Assembly (NCBI RefSeq): GCF_029168945.1
Contig: NC_083605.1
Coordinates: 76,650,969 to 76,714,968 of the forward strand
From: Cannabis sativa
Taxonomy: Eukaryota > Streptophyta > Magnoliopsida > Rosales > Cannabaceae
Length of the DNA stretch: 64,000 nt
Direction of reading: 5' to 3'
A model generated the notes under the pieces. It was given only the letters and a program-made list of their open reading frames with translations. It had not been told where the DNA came from and did not search any database. The translations under genes were made by a program, and so were the position numbers. Positions 46,727-60,794 of this stretch are shown here, in pieces. Every line of letters begins with the position of its first letter. Positions within the stretch are counted from its first letter, which is position 1.

Positions 46727-49700
46727 ATGGCGGCTTGTGTTGCTGTTGGGTTCAAACCCTATTCAGCTCTCCGAATTCTCTCATTCTACTCTTCTCTTCC
46801 CAGGGCTCGACCTCTCTGTTTCCCGCCACTGTTTCGGCGCATTTCCCCATCTTCCCCAGCTCGGACTTGCTTCTGCTCTCTAGTCTCCGGCGGCGAGAAA
46901 ACTAAGCCGGAAATCGCTGAGAACTGGAGGTCCGAGAGCGTTGGAGATTTCAGGAAGAAGCTGAGGATTGCGGATATTAAAGGCGGACCCGATGAGGGGT
47001 TGGAGCGATTGGGACAAACTCTGGTAGTGAAGGGGTGGGTTCGGACTGTTCGTGTTCAGAGCTCTGTCACTTTCATTGATGTAAACAATTCAAATTTGTG
47101 TGATAATTTATTGAAAATCTTTCCTTTTTTTTTTAATTAATGTAAACTAAAGATTGAAGCTTTTGTATTGGGTTTTAGGTTAATGATGGTTCTTGTCTCT
47201 CAAATATGCAATGTGTTATGGGTTCTGATGCTGATGGTTATGATCAGGTATGTGTTAATCAATTGAACCACAAAGGATTGTCTTTTTTTTTCTTTTTTTT
47301 TTCAGAGTTGTTTTGATTTTTTGTTCAATGATTATTCAAGCTTTTGGAGCATACTATGAATAGGTAGAATCTGGGTCAGTTACAACTGGTGCCTCAATAT
47401 GGGTGCAAGGGATTGTGGTGAAAAGTCAGGGATCTAAACAAAAGGTGGAGTTGAAGGTTAATAAGATTGTCGTGGTTAGTATTTCTACCAATTGTTCTCT
47501 TTCTGGCTTTGTTTATTATTTTAGTTTTATACACATTTTCATCTCACTTAACTCGAATGCATAGTTCAACAACTCTAAGGTGTTACCTTTTGTTGTTGCA
47601 TTTCAATGAATTCTTGTATATTCTATGAAGATGAACACAGAGTATTATGTGTCTAACTTAAGAAGTTTGATTCTGTAAAGACTGAACATTGAGATATGAA
47701 CCTGTCTTATAGGTTGGTAAAAGTGATCCCTCTTTTCCCATTCAAAAGAAAAGGGTAAGCAAAGAATTTTTGAGAACCAAAGCTCATCTTCGTCCAAGAA
47801 CAAACACTTTTGGTGCGGTAAGGTTTCGCTTCTTAGCTCTGTGTCCATACAATTTTCTGTACTAACACTTGGAGTAATATTTATAGTCTCTGTTTTTGCT
47901 TGGTATTTATATGGTGCATCGAACGATCAATACGCAAGCTTTTATCTGCATTTTTTCTCTAAAAACTATATACGACTTTAGTAATCTTATCTGTTCCATT
48001 GCTTTCAGGTTGCAAGAGTGAGGAATGCTTTGGCCTATGCTACACACAAATTTTTCCAAGAAAATGGATTTGTTTGGATCTCAAGTCCTATTATTACTGC
48101 TTCAGATTGTGAAGGTGCAGGTGAACAGTTTTGTGTGACTACTTTGGTATGCTCCATGGCTGAATTATGTACTTATTTATGATACCTAACGTTGTCATTT
48201 ATTCTTGATATAGTTTCCTGCATTTTCTTAATTACTCTATTAAGTTTTATGCATTTGTTAGATTAATCTTTCCTCTATCAACAGATGCAAAGCTCTGGAG
48301 AAGTTGATTCTCTCGTGGATTGCATTCCAAAAACAAAGGATGGTTTGATTGATTGGTCCCAAGTGAGTCATGTGCTTTTCCATTTCTTTTTTCACTGCCT
48401 TTGTCTCCGCTTAGAAATTTTAAAATAGAAAATAAACAAGCCTAGTTTTTCTATTCATAAAGATCGCAGCATTTTGTGTGTACATTGTGTCATTCCGACG
48501 AGAGAGCTCCATGCTAATCTTTATTTCAATTCTTTTTATCTATGTGGCAGGATTTCTTTGGGAAACCAGCATTCTTGACTGTGTCTGGTCAGCTTAATGC
48601 TGAAACCTATGCTACTGCTCTTTCAGATGTACATCTTTTAGTCATGTCCTAATTATTATCTTAGATAAAGCGTTGTACCAAAACAAGATGTAATAAAACA
48701 GTTTCTCACAGGTGTACACATTTGGCCCCACATTCCGAGCTGAAAATTCAAACACTTCTAGGCACTTGGCTGAATTTTGGGTAAGGGTTTGTTTATGTAA
48801 TTTCTTGTACATCTCTTCTTCAAAATTTCTTAAACACTTTCTATTCTGAATCATGTACCTTAAAATTTCATTTGTTTCCCTTTGGTGAAAGATGATTGAA
48901 CCTGAACTTGCATTTGCTGATCTGAATGATGATATGGCTTGTGCAACTGCCTATCTACAGTATGTCGTATGTTACCTTCCTTAACTTTTTACATTTCATC
49001 TTCTAGATTTGGGTGAACAAAATTGTGCAGAAAGAATGGCCTACTTAAGAGTTCAATTTTATCATTCTGTATCTATTTTGTGATATCTGCTTCTTTGTTT
49101 AAAGGTGAAATATGTTCTCGAAAATTGCAAGGAGGACATGGATTTTTTCAATACTTGGATTGAGAAGGGCATAATTGATCGATTGAGTGTATGAGCTCTT
49201 TGTGTAACTTAACCTTCTTACTCATTTCTCTTTGTATTTGATCAAATGATCTTGCTTTATGTTTTGTTTTGTTTTGTTTCTCATTTTCTCCTCTTTTTAT
49301 TATCTTGGTGTCAACAGGATGTTGCTCAGAAAGAATTTGTACAATTGACGTATACTAATGCAATTGAACTTCTTCTAAAATCAAAGAAGAAATTTGAATT
49401 CCCGGTACTACTAAATGCTATTTGAACTTCTTCTTTGCATTGAAACTATTGTTTTATGTACTCATCTTTGTAGTTTGATTTGTTATTTTTTTCCTTGTTA
49501 AATTAGGTGAAGTGGGGGTGTGACTTGCAGAGTGAGCACGAACGCTATATAACTGAAGAGGCATTCAATGGATGCCCTGTAATAATCAGGGACTATCCAA
49601 AGGTATGCTGCTCTTTCTCTTTTTCACTTTGAGGTTTAAAATTGTATTGCTATTGGTATTTTTTTTCCTTATTTGGAAAATCTACTAAGTTATACATTAT

Positions 49701-50313
49701 AACTATTTCAGGAGATTAAAGCATTCTATATGCGGCAAAATGATGATGGGAAGACTGTGGCAGCTATGGATGTATTGGTTCCTCGGGTAACTTCAAGCCT
49801 TTTAATATCAATTTTTATCATATTCAATTCTGAGTTTAGTGCAGTGCACATGTTTATTCACTAGTGAAAAGCTATTAGAGAAGATTAGAATGCTGTTTCT
49901 TTCAAAACATTGTTCGTATAGGTCGGTGAACTTATTGGTGGAAGCCAGAGAGAAGAACGGCTTGAATATCTGGAAGATCGGTTGGATCAATTGAAGTTAA
50001 ATAAGGACAGCTACTGGTGGTATTTAGATTTGCGCCGATATGGTTCAGGTGAGAATTCTTTTTCTCTTGTAACATTTTTAAAGATAAAGAATTACATTCG
50101 AAATTCATATTGAAGATGTTATATATAACTAGTTTCTGATTTCATAGTTAAGCCTTTTTGTGTACATGATGTATGGTTTTGTATTTTGTTTTTTCAGTTC
50201 CTCATGCTGGTTTTGGCTTGGGTTTTGAAAGGCTTGTACAATTTGCAACTGGTGTAGAAAATATAAGAGATGCTATTCCTTTTCCCCGGACACCTGGTTC
50301 GGCCGAGTTTTAA
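46727..50313 (+). CDS. SYNO: Asparagine--tRNA ligase, chloroplast/mitochondrial
   Basis: Class IIb aminoacyl-tRNA synthetase charging organellar tRNA-Asn. ATG 46727 is the first in-frame start (the frame upstream has only a TTG), giving a Ser/Arg/Pro-rich dual-targeting presequence of about 60 residues ([20 protein letters not shown]). An OB-fold anticodon-binding domain follows ([40 protein letters not shown]). The catalytic domain shows motif 1 ([20 protein letters not shown]), motif 2 ([20 protein letters not shown]) and motif 3 ([16 protein letters not shown]), ending [10 protein letters not shown]. The plant NS-type insert is visible ([20 protein letters not shown]). About 16 short exons were followed by eye. 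It converges on SEC16. Confidence 0.95.
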
Positions 50314-51233
50314 GTCTCATCAAGTTTTGTTAAAAGCTCAGCTTTAGTTTCAGCCTCAACTACAACACATTAATTTATTTAGAAGCCGCACATAGCTATA
50401 AAGCCATTTAAGGATGGTCCAAGAGAATTTACTATTTTTTGTTTGTAATATCTTTAAATTCAAATCCATTGGAATTAATAAGAGAAATTTGAGTGCATTG
50501 CAGAGTGCAGACTCTTTAAAATTATATTGCATGTTTCATCTGTCTTCATAAAAATACAAAAATTGAAAAGCAAAGTGAGTTGGAAATTCACATTATCACA
50601 AAAATATATTAGTAACATTTTAAAGCAAAAAAAATGGGATAAATAGTTTTAACAATTGATTCAATTTCATAACTGCATTTGAAAAGGATTGGAAAGGCAC
50701 AAGCATAGAATTTTATTCGTTTGTGTTTTTCATTTTTTTTTTCTTTCCTTTGTCTAAATTCAATACACTATCATCTCATCTCCCCTTGAGAGATCTATGG
50801 AGAATCCCTTTGGACTACACCTCAAAAGGGTCTTTCCTTTTTTTTTGGTTTCTTCTTCCAACAAATGAATAAATGAACTGTACAGAGGTGTGTTGCCCAC
50901 ATGGAACCAGCTCCTTAAGCCTCAGATGATGGTGATTCCCAGGGTAGTTAATAATAATAATAATAATAATAGTAGTAGTACTTAGAATTGCACCCAACTT
51001 CAGAATTCATGGCAGATTTAAGGAGGCATAAGGCAAAGGAAAACATTCCATTTACTTTTTGTATAATCTCAAATTCTAACTCGTACCATATACCGTACCG
51101 TATCATACCCACCACTTTGATTTTCTGAGGGATGCAATGGCAGGAACATGAAACACCCATCCCCCAACTATTTTTGTATTTGATCACGAGGAACAAAACT
51201 CAATATGTACATCTTTGCTTTACTACTTGGCTC
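50314..51233. other. Convergent spacer, asparaginyl-tRNA synthetase / SEC16
   Basis: Contains the two 3' untranslated regions and a (TAA)n run at about 50949-50970. No further gene. Confidence 0.5.
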
Positions 51234-54200
51234 TCAAAGCTCCACTTCCTGGAGTTCATCAGCAAAATTGCCACCATTCATCTGTGCACGCATCATAGAT
51301 GATGGGTCAGTGGGCGAAAACATAGTTGGAGGCATGCCCGACGACACTGCTCCTAAAGGTTTTACTTCCGTCTCTTTTGGAGAGCTGAATGAATCGTTAA
51401 AACTTCCACTCCATGAAGCCGTTCTTCGCGAGAGTGAAGAAAGGGAGCCATTGCTATTTGTCATAACTCGCTGGCCTGGAATGTTACCCATGCTTGGGAA
51501 CCTTTGCATGGATGCTGACGGTGGGGGAACCTGGAATGCTGCATTCCCGGTAGATGTGGAAGCTTCTTCATGTGTCCCCACTGTTGGCACGTCTTCCTGC
51601 ACACTTTCTGCTATAGCCTCCATTGACTGTTCTCCCGAGGCAGGGGTAGGAATGAAAAACTTTGCATTGGCAGCAACAGCTGGCTTAACAGATGGTACAG
51701 AGGGCGAATGAAATAAATTTGCTGGCCTACCGCCACCCTGGTTAAAAGTGTCAACGTACCTGCAATCGTGAAGAAGATGAAAAGGCATTTCGATAGGGAG
51801 AGGAGTTTCATAAACATATTTTGCAATATGATTTTCATAGACAGGAAAAGCTTATTACATATCTTTTGAAATGGTCAGTTGTGACAACATGCAACCCACA
51901 TTTTATAAGGGGAAAATAATTGGTGTTTACCTTGACCGAACACCCACCCGCCCACGTGCTGAGAATTGATTTGAAGTGGGTGGAATAGGTGGGATCCCTG
52001 AAGAATATTCTGGAGTTGAACTTTTTGGATCAGGGCTACCTCCAAGAGAAGTTGCATCACTCTTCAACGTAGATTGCATACTGTAATCTGACATTCCATT
52101 CTGGAAGGTGGACATTGTTGGAGGAGGTGGCAGAGCAGCTTCCTCAGCAGGGGCCTCAACACCTTCTTCAACCCATCTCTTCAGCTTTTCATCATAGTAG
52201 AACTTGTTCTGTTCACCTAATTTAGCCTTCAGTAGCAACACAAAACATTTTAAAATGTGCATTAAGGATATCAATACTCATAATCACAGGAAGCCTAAAA
52301 CCAATAATTATAGACTACCTGACGACCAGAGCGGGGCCTTAAAACTAGGCCCATTGTTTTTTGCAGCAACACTGACCCAAAACCGAAACGTGACATGCGA
52401 GATGTCCCCCCGGAGACTGATCCTTTTCCTCGAGAATCAGCTGAGGTTCCTTCCTTTGATGAGTCATCCTGATCATATAATGGATCAGATCCCTTTTTAT
52501 AGAAACCACATAAAAAATGTTCACACACATAAAATACAGGTTTTATTGAAACAAATAGCATTGAAGAATGAAACTGAAGAATAAGTACACACTTGTCTTG
52601 GAGTTCTACCAAAGTCTGGCTCTGAAACACTTCTATTATGCATTGACATTTTATTGCCATCAGCAGCCCACTCACTGATGGGCTCCATTGAAGCAGAAGG
52701 CATTAAAGATGACATAGCCATTGTTGATTGACTACCCGATACTCTAGGAGCCATCTGCTGCTGGTGCAAATGTTCATTACTGTGGATACTTCCATGTGAT
52801 GTAGACGGTGCAGGTGGCGGCAAACCTCCAACAACACGATGTGCAGTACTATCGAAAAAGTTCAGCAACTTTCCAACTAATTTTGTAGGAGCCAAATTTG
52901 AAGTAAATCCTCCCTGAAAAAAGAATTTCATAAAGAGCGTTCAAACTAATAATCAATCAAATAACGATAAAGATAAAAGTTATCAGAACCAAACTATACC
53001 TGTTGATGGGTTCTAATCCTGTCTTCAAGTGATAATACTAATTGTTTCCAAGTTTCTACTTCAGGTGCTCTACCAGTTTTCAGAGACTTCAATATTGCTT
53101 GACAGTATCTGAAAACAATCATATCATGGTAAGATATTTATAGAAATATATATAGTGAGAGAGAGAGAGAGAGAGATGTACTTACTTCAAAGAATCTGAA
53201 ACCTTTCCCACTTCAGCAAGCATGTGAGCATAGACTAATTTATATGGTTGAAATGGTAGCAAAATAAACTGAGAATTCCCAAGCACCTTTGAGTATTCGT
53301 ATAACTCAGTCCTCTGCCCAAACATCAAATCAGTAACAATCAGCAAAAACACAACATGGACGGAGAACCAATTACATAAACATATCAAAAATGAAAAGTT
53401 AGGCATATGAGAACGAGATAGCATGTGATTGGCAACAACGACAATCGAAGCCCAGGTAATAAAAAGAGAAAAACTAAATAGAGAAAACGAGTGATGTAAG
53501 ATATCCTGCATAAAGTACAAATGACTGAGAGAAATAATACTTCTAACCTAGCAAAAATAGGATATTAAGAGGGAGTAACTTCATGTTCAGCATAACTAGT
53601 AAGGTTTGGATGATAAGTTGAAAGCATGACATATAGAAGTTTACAAAAATATCTGGAAAAGAAAACTAGGTAATAAAGAACCTGAATAGCCTCTGGACTA
53701 GCATAGGTCCTAGGAAATTTCCAGTGATCTGCTCCAATCAGACAGAGTCTTGCACTGTCTGAGTATGACTCAAAATTTGCTTCCGCAACTATATAGCAGA
53801 TATGTGCTCCAGTAATCTGAAACATCCCTTGTGTTAGATCATGAAAAGCACAATCTTCCACAAAGCTTTAAAGAAGATAAGGTACTCGATACATATCATA
53901 CCTCACTCTTTTCTTTCCACAGGCAGTCTCCAAGATGGATGATTACCAACTCATCATCTTTTGTTCTGTTTGCAGTAATTACTGCTAGATTCTCCTCCCA
54001 GTCATCAAGCATACCACTGGTGCCAAACTGTTGGAAAAATCATACTATTGTCAAACCCAGAAAAATAGTAAAAGTTTCCAAATTTGCATTGACTGCCGTG
54101 AACGCTATTGATTTCAAAAATCCCAATCCACATTAAATTCGCAAATCTTGGTAATTGTTATCTCACCAGCTTTAGCAATCTTTAATCCAGACAATTAATT

Positions 54201-57200
54201 CATTAACTAATTCAAAATCAGCTAAATACACGATGTTTTATTATTATAATTACTAGTAGAGCGAAGAAAAAAAAAACAAGAGGATCAAAGAAAAACTGTA
54301 GGCAAAAGTATCTCACATGATGTTTTAGCCCAAACCAGCCAAAAGAGCTCTTCCTAAATCAAAATCTCACCTGTGCAGGCTGTTGAAACATTGTAACAGA
54401 ACCCGGAACACTGCCATCAGCAACAGCATTTACAGAAAACACTTCAGCTGGTTGCCCTGCAATAAGCAGGCATAGAGTCCGCAGAGGAGATCCCGCAGCC
54501 AATTGTCGGAAAGCCATTTGTTTGATAGTATCAACATAGAACTGGAGTGGTCATAACAAGGTGTTCCCACCAAAATTAATTAAAGTAGTTTAAAAAAAAA
54601 TAACAGCATAACACACAGCACATGCAATCACCTGAATAATGTTTGAAATGGATAAATAAAAAGGATAACAAACCTGATCACCGAGTTGTGAAGCAAGAAC
54701 AAGTGCAGGACCCCACAATTGACCTTCTTGTGCATACTGTAAAGCCTCTCTCTTTCTACCAGAAACTAGAAGATTTTGCACTTCAGAAGCAGTTGCCTGA
54801 AACATGGACTCATCTTAGTGCCGGATATAAAGGGGAAATGGGAAAGGAGAAAGCAAATTTTACCTGTAGTTCCGCTTCAGAAGGCAGTTTCTGCAAACAG
54901 TAGTTAAGAGCGCCATACTCAGTGAATTGTGCTCCACTCGCCTTTGCTGAAGCAAAAAGTTTAGCAACTGCTGCTTCTGGGGTATCATTATCCTACGGAG
55001 AATTCAAATATAAAGGCTTATCAAATGTAGAATTCATAAACGTTTCTAGAATGAAGCAGGGAGCACCCTTCTACGGTTGATAAGATGACTAAACTTAAAT
55101 TCAAATAAGAAGAGTTATGCTGAAGTTTGGATCTAACCATTAACGAAGTGTTTCTATGGCATAATGATACATTCTAATCACACTCTAAAGCAATAGACCA
55201 AGTACTGGTGATATAAATAAAGTGCACTATGAGAATATTCCATCAAAGAAAAAAGTTAATGATAGCTAACTAAATGAGCAGCAAGTTCAGGAAGCAAGTA
55301 TGTGACTTACTTTCAATGCAACTTCAGAACCAAAGGGAGAACGAAGTTTTCCATAATGTTGGCAAGCTATCTTAAGCAAGGAGAGTAGCAACTTCAATAT
55401 TTGACCTTTCTTGAAATCTATGTCAGATGACTCACAATTCGTGATTCTCTCGTCTATCCATTTATTCAACTCTTTGCTTCCTACATTGCCGCCAACCAAT
55501 GGACCAGGAAAGGACTGTTGACACAACGCACGAAGGTAATTACAGCTACTGCTGGTTGAAACATTGGTGTTCTCTGTCACAACTTCTTGCATATTTAGAA
55601 CAGAAACTATGCCTCCAACAGGACCCTTAACACATGTAACAAACAGAAAACATGATTGATAAGCCCCTTGTGACATAAATGTATGCTATTTAAGGCTTAA
55701 GTCCATCAAAGTAACATCATAAGATCCAAAGAAGAATATTTCCTGAATGAAAACCTAATGCAGTCAAATGGATAAATAATACATTTCTCTGAAATCCCTT
55801 ATCTGCAAAAAAAAACTAATTTTCCAAGCACACTGAGCAAATAAAATTAAATAAGCAAGGAAAAAAGCTACATTGTCTTACCTGGCTTCCATAAGATGAG
55901 TTCCCAACGTTACTATGATCCTTCAATACTATGAGTTTTCCTCCAAACCCAAAAGTTACTAGAGCATGTGGAGGACGTCCATCCGGTGACCTTCCAACAC
56001 TAGGATTATAAGGTAACTGATTGCCACCAGGAAATGATTGTTGAGATACAGGCTTCTGACTGCTATAGTAATCATTTGAGATATGATTTTGGTCGTTGAG
56101 ATTTACTTGATTAAACGGCTGGGTAACAGGGTTAAAGCCTTGGAATCCCAGAGTCCCGTTGGTCTCATTGTGCCCTTGATTAGCTCTATTGTACGATTGA
56201 ACTGCTCCAAAAGAACTCAAAGATGCCTGCGGATTTTCATTTGTATAAAATTGTGAACCATCATATTTACTATCCAGTTGCTGATTTCCACCAAATGCTG
56301 TTGAGGCTGCACTCTTAGGTACTTCAGCTTGCCACAAGTTCAGATTGTTTTGATTACTATTATTATAAGATCCACCCCATCCACCTTCTTGACCTTGGCC
56401 ACCAAGGCCTCTTGACCCATGATTGTCATCCTGCCTGTACTCTTCAAAGGAACTACTTTTGTTCTGAGAATATATATTACTTGAAACAACCCCATTTTGA
56501 TCCTGAACTGCTGGTTGAACAGTCGAAGTGTAAGAATCCAGAGTTCGCCACTCTTGGGCGATTGTGTCGTAATACCAACCAGGATACTGGGGATCAAAAA
56601 TCATATGTTCAGGATACCCATTGCTTGCTTGGGACGGTTGATTCCAGTCGGACACACTGTGACTTGTACTGGTTTCAGTAGCAGGTCCCACAACAGAGTT
56701 GGATGTTTGCTGCACATAAGAATTGGTTTCAGCAGCAGTTCCCACAGCAGAATTAGATGTTTGCTGCTGCATATAGGCATTTGTTTCAGCAGAAACTCCC
56801 ATAAAAGAATTAGACTGTAGCTGCATATGAGTATTGGTTTTAGCAACAGTTCCCATAGGAGAGTGAGGCGTTTGCTGCAAATATGAAATCTCAGTTTTAA
56901 CTTCAGAAACAGCAGTCCAGTCACTGACAGCAGAATTCGTTCCAAAGCTACCTTGAGCTTGAGCTGTAGGATCAACAACATCCACTTGGTACCATTGCCC
57001 AGTATTTGAGTCGTACTTCCACCCCGGATAAAGATTTTCCCAGTATTGACTGGTATTTACATCCTGCACATTTGTATTTTGCTGCTCTACTGGAGCAACA
57101 AAATTTTGACTTTCCTGATGTTGTGTGTAATTAACCATATTGTTCAAGCTTTCATCCCTATGCTCTTCATGGGAAGGGAACATATTTGCTTGAGTGGTCA

Positions 57201-57765
57201 AATCTTCACCAGCTTTTCCAGGAACTTCCCCAGAAACACCTGCATCCAATTCACTAAAAAAGTCGGAGTAGGATCCAAACCCATGACCACCATTCTGAGC
57301 AGAATCAGCATGGAACGAACTCCACCCCACCACCTTAAACCCTCCACTGCCGGACTCATTGCTCATGGATTCTAACCTCAATTCAGATCCTGTCCCATCA
57401 TTTTTAGGCTCGGGAACCGCATCTAAAGCTGAGTTCGCCGATACACCAGAATTCCCATCTTTCGCATTAACTTCAACAACACTCTTTTCGCAAATTATCC
57501 CAGACCCATCTGCAGCATCTACTTGGGCAGCACCGTCTTCAGTTTTCAGTTCATCCACCATACCTTCACCGCTAAAATCCTCCAATGCAGGAGATTCATC
57601 CGCAATGCTAAGATTAGCAAACGCCTTAGCATCGTCGGAATCATTACCCTCGGGGAATTTTGGGGCAGATGATTCCGAGGGACCAAAATCATCGTCCACC
57701 AATTTATCGAAGAAATCCTCATCCGTCTGATCCTCCACCTCGAATGGAGGAGGATTAGAAGCCAT
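51234..57765 (-). CDS. SEC16: SEC16 homologue (MAIGO5-type), COPII organiser at ER exit sites
   Basis: Scaffold that organises COPII coats for ER export. ATG 57763-57765 opens a 628-codon first exon (57765-55882) encoding a disordered acidic region (MASNPPPFEVEDQTDEDFFD). This exon has two aromatic OCRE-like units (YWENLYPGWKYDSNTGQWYQ and PQYPGWYYDTIAQEWRTLDS) and a small tandem repeat. Later exons give the central conserved and ACE1-like helical domain that binds SEC13: TASEVQNLLVSGRKREALQY, LWGPALVLASQLGDQ, SPLRTLCLLIAGQPAEVFSV, ICYIVAEANFESYSDSARLC, YKLVYAHMLAEVGKVSDSLK. The C-terminal part is Pro/Ser-rich and ends ADELQEVEL at TGA 51234-51236. About 13 exons and, by family, some 1,350-1,450 residues. 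Not every junction was fixed. Confidence 0.93.
56655..56880 (-). repeat. Four tandem ~20-residue repeats within SEC16 exon 1
   Basis: Successive units are HSPMGTVAKTNTHMQLQ, SNSFMGVSAETNAYMQQQT, SNSAVGTAAETNSYVQQT and SNSVVGPATETSTS. They sit between the two aromatic OCRE-like units. The DNA copies (each with gttcccac / ttggtttcag) are clearly related, so the array arose by local duplication. Confidence 0.8.
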
Positions 57766-58200
57766 CGACCTAACTAACTAAAATCACCCTACGATCCTTT
57801 TTCCCTTTTCCGATCTCACAGAATTCAAAACCCCAAAGCAAACTACTTCCGACGCGGCAAAAAACGAAGCTTGGTGAAGAAATAAAAAAAATGTCAAGAT
57901 CCAGGTAAAAATCCACCAAAATCGGTACAGCAAAGCAGCAAGGCAAGGTCCTAAACTTAAATCAAAGAGATTAAGCGCGACAATGGTGAAGATCTAGGGC
58001 TGTTGAAGCAAAAAAAAAAACAAGTGGAAATTGTTGGGGTCGATTTCGAAAGCATTATTTGATTAAAATCAAAATTCAGAAACAATTGAAGCAAAATTAC
58101 CTTAGAGATCAAGGATCGGAGATGCAGAGGTAGAGAGAGATGAAGAAGGAGGAGAGAGAGTGTGTCGTAGCCCATGAAAGAAGACAGCCCTCGATTTCGC
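57766..58200 (-). promoter_or_regulatory. SEC16 leader with probable 5'-UTR intron
   Basis: On the minus strand a CT-rich leader (about 58170-58125) is followed by a possible donor (gatctctaag|gtaatttt near 58100) and a possible acceptor (ccctag or tttag near the start), so a 5'-UTR intron is plausible. Not proven. Confidence 0.4.
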
Positions 58201-58460
58201 ACTACCCACCCACCAACACCTCCATTGTGTTCTTTTTTTTTTTTTTTTATTTTTGAAATTAAGAAAAATAAATAAATAAAGAGAGCAAAGAATCGATTTA
58301 TAAATGTTAAATAAAATAAGATAGTATTAAAATACTAACTTAATAAAAGTCTTTATTTTGTTTGGTTTCTAATAAATATAATTAAAAATTAAATAAATAA
58401 ATATACAGTATATCTATAGAGAAGTAGAAGATGTAAGAATAGGATTGTACTATAATAATA

Positions 58461-58493
<33 letters not shown>

Positions 58494-60119
58494 TTAAAAT
58501 AGTAATAATAATAATGTGTATGTATTTCCAACTATAATTAAATCATAATTCTCCATATAGATAAATTCAAATTTATAAAATTTATTGTTAATTATTATTA
58601 GGAAGTGTTTCTATGGCCAACGGTGTTGTTTGTCTTGTTAAGGGATGGATCTAAATCTGAAATAAATAGTGTTGAGTTGGCAAATAATAAATAAATACAT
58701 ACAATTATTTATTTACTCAAATTTATATATATTATAATCCCATTCAATAAAAAAAAAATATATGTACTATTGCTATGATTCGGCCTGATTAGTAGTCTAA
58801 ATATAGGTTAAGTTTTTTGATACCACATAAAATTGACATGAACTCGAGAAGCATAAGCATGAAATATAAAAAAAAAGTATAACTTAGGCACGACAAGTGA
58901 AAAAAAAATATAAACTTAAATACAATACAATACATAATGAATTAGCTCGAAAGCATAATATATTAAAATGTCCAATAATTTAATAATAATAATAAATATT
59001 TATTTATTAATCAAAATGATAATAATATTCAAATTATAATTATGTGTAATTATTGAAAAAATATGTAAAATTAATTAATGCTATAAAATACACATATAAA
59101 ATACACATATATTAGTAGTATTTAACTCATCAATATATAATAAAAATGTAAAACTATACATTACTAATTTGAGCACGTATAGAAAAAAATAAGTTGGTCT
59201 ATTTAAGAAAAATAAGCCGACTCAAATAAACAACTATGCGAATTTGAGTATGGTACGAAATTACTAGATTTGTGAATCATGTCGGGTCTATCCTATAAAA
59301 TTGTTGCACGACTTGGCATGACTTATTTTTTTATGGCATGATACAACAGAATTCATATTTTAAAAAACATGAAAAATATGAGTTAGACTAACATGTTACA
59401 CACCTATTTAAAATTATAGGCGAGATTACATAATTTATTTTTTATTTTTATTTTTTAATTTTCGGGATATTTGTAAGGGTTTGATAGTATATTAATGGTA
59501 GTAGGAATAGAAATCATGAAAGTCAAAAATGACAACACGTAATAATTTTTATTATTTTTTTTTAGAATTAAATAAAATCTATTGATGAAAAAAATTGGGG
59601 CTGAAATCTTTTGATGGGCCTGAATGGGGCTTCCTCTTTGAATATTGGAAGATGTCTGCACATATGATTGGGCTTCCATCGTACATAAATGGGCCTAGTC
59701 CATCGGCCAGATAAATGACAACCCAAAAATGTGAAAGAAGAAAATAAGTAGATAAATCATTCATTATAGTTGGTAATTTCCACTTAAAGGATTTAATTAG
59801 TTCAAGTAATGAATCTAATAATATAGGGGCATTGAGAAAAAAATTGGGTTTAAACTTCAGAAATGTTTTTTGGTACAATTTTTTGTGTAGTTGATAAATT
59901 TTACTATGAGTAAGTATGTGTAGATTAGGGGTGTTAATCTAACTTAATTCGTTTGTGCATGCATTCGCATTAAGTAAAAAATTTATATTTTAGATTTAAT
60001 CCGTATAATAACTCAAATTCAATTCAATTGGTTACTTTTTAATATTTATTAACAAAAATATTGTTTTCACATAAGTAAAAGCAAAATAAAATAAATTATT
60101 ATTGTTTTATTTCTTTAAC
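58201..60119. other. AT-rich spacer with GGCCCA-type motifs
   Basis: Holds a T-run (58229-58248), a (TTA)n microsatellite (about 58457-58494) and AT-rich DNA. A stretch at 59599-59710 has several gggcc / gcccat motifs, as in plant site II promoter boxes. A taggggtgtta at about 59927 resembles a single hAT-MITE end, with no partner found. No gene. Confidence 0.4.
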
Positions 60120-60794
60120 AACAAATTAAACAAGCTTTGCCTGTTGCCAAAGCTCAGTATAAAAAAAAAAAAAGGTTATTGATTTAGTAACTTGTTCAAG
60201 ATGTAAGAGCGCTTGGGAATTAATTGGGGATGTTTTATTTACATGTAAGTTTGCTAAGGCTGTTTGGAAGCAAACACAATTTAATATTGATTTTAATTGT
60301 GCTCATGCTATGTTCAATGGAGATTATCTAATCCACAAAGCAACAACTATGGATAAGGTTGATTTTGAAGCTTTAGTATGCGTTATGTGGAGCATATGAA
60401 ATGACATAAATAGTGTACTTCATGGTCGAATAAGTCGTGTTGATTCTACTCTTCTAACTCAAGTTATAACCTATATAGATAAATATCGTTCAGCTAAGCA
60501 CATAAGCAGAGATAAACAACAACCTATACTGCAACAAACCAAAGCTTCAGATCCTTTGGCACTAAACCAGCAGCAACATTCAAGTCCAAGGCCTTCCCAA
60601 TAGTGTTACAATCAGCGTGATCTGCAAAACCAGCAACATTTTCCACCATATACTGTAACGTCCCCGCTTCAAGCCTCCATTGGGTCCTTACACCCACGGA
60701 ATGAATGTCTCTTATACACGAGTACGTCACTCTGGCTGCTTCATGGATTGATGACTGACCCTATAGACCAACACGAGTGTTTTTAGCGTGTTTT

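Noticed and set aside
51205..51711. 168-codon plus-strand ORF opposite the SEC16 3' end
   Set aside because: It is antisense to a clear SEC16 exon and resembles nothing.
57359..57730. 123-codon plus-strand ORF
   Set aside because: It is the antisense shadow of SEC16 exon 1.
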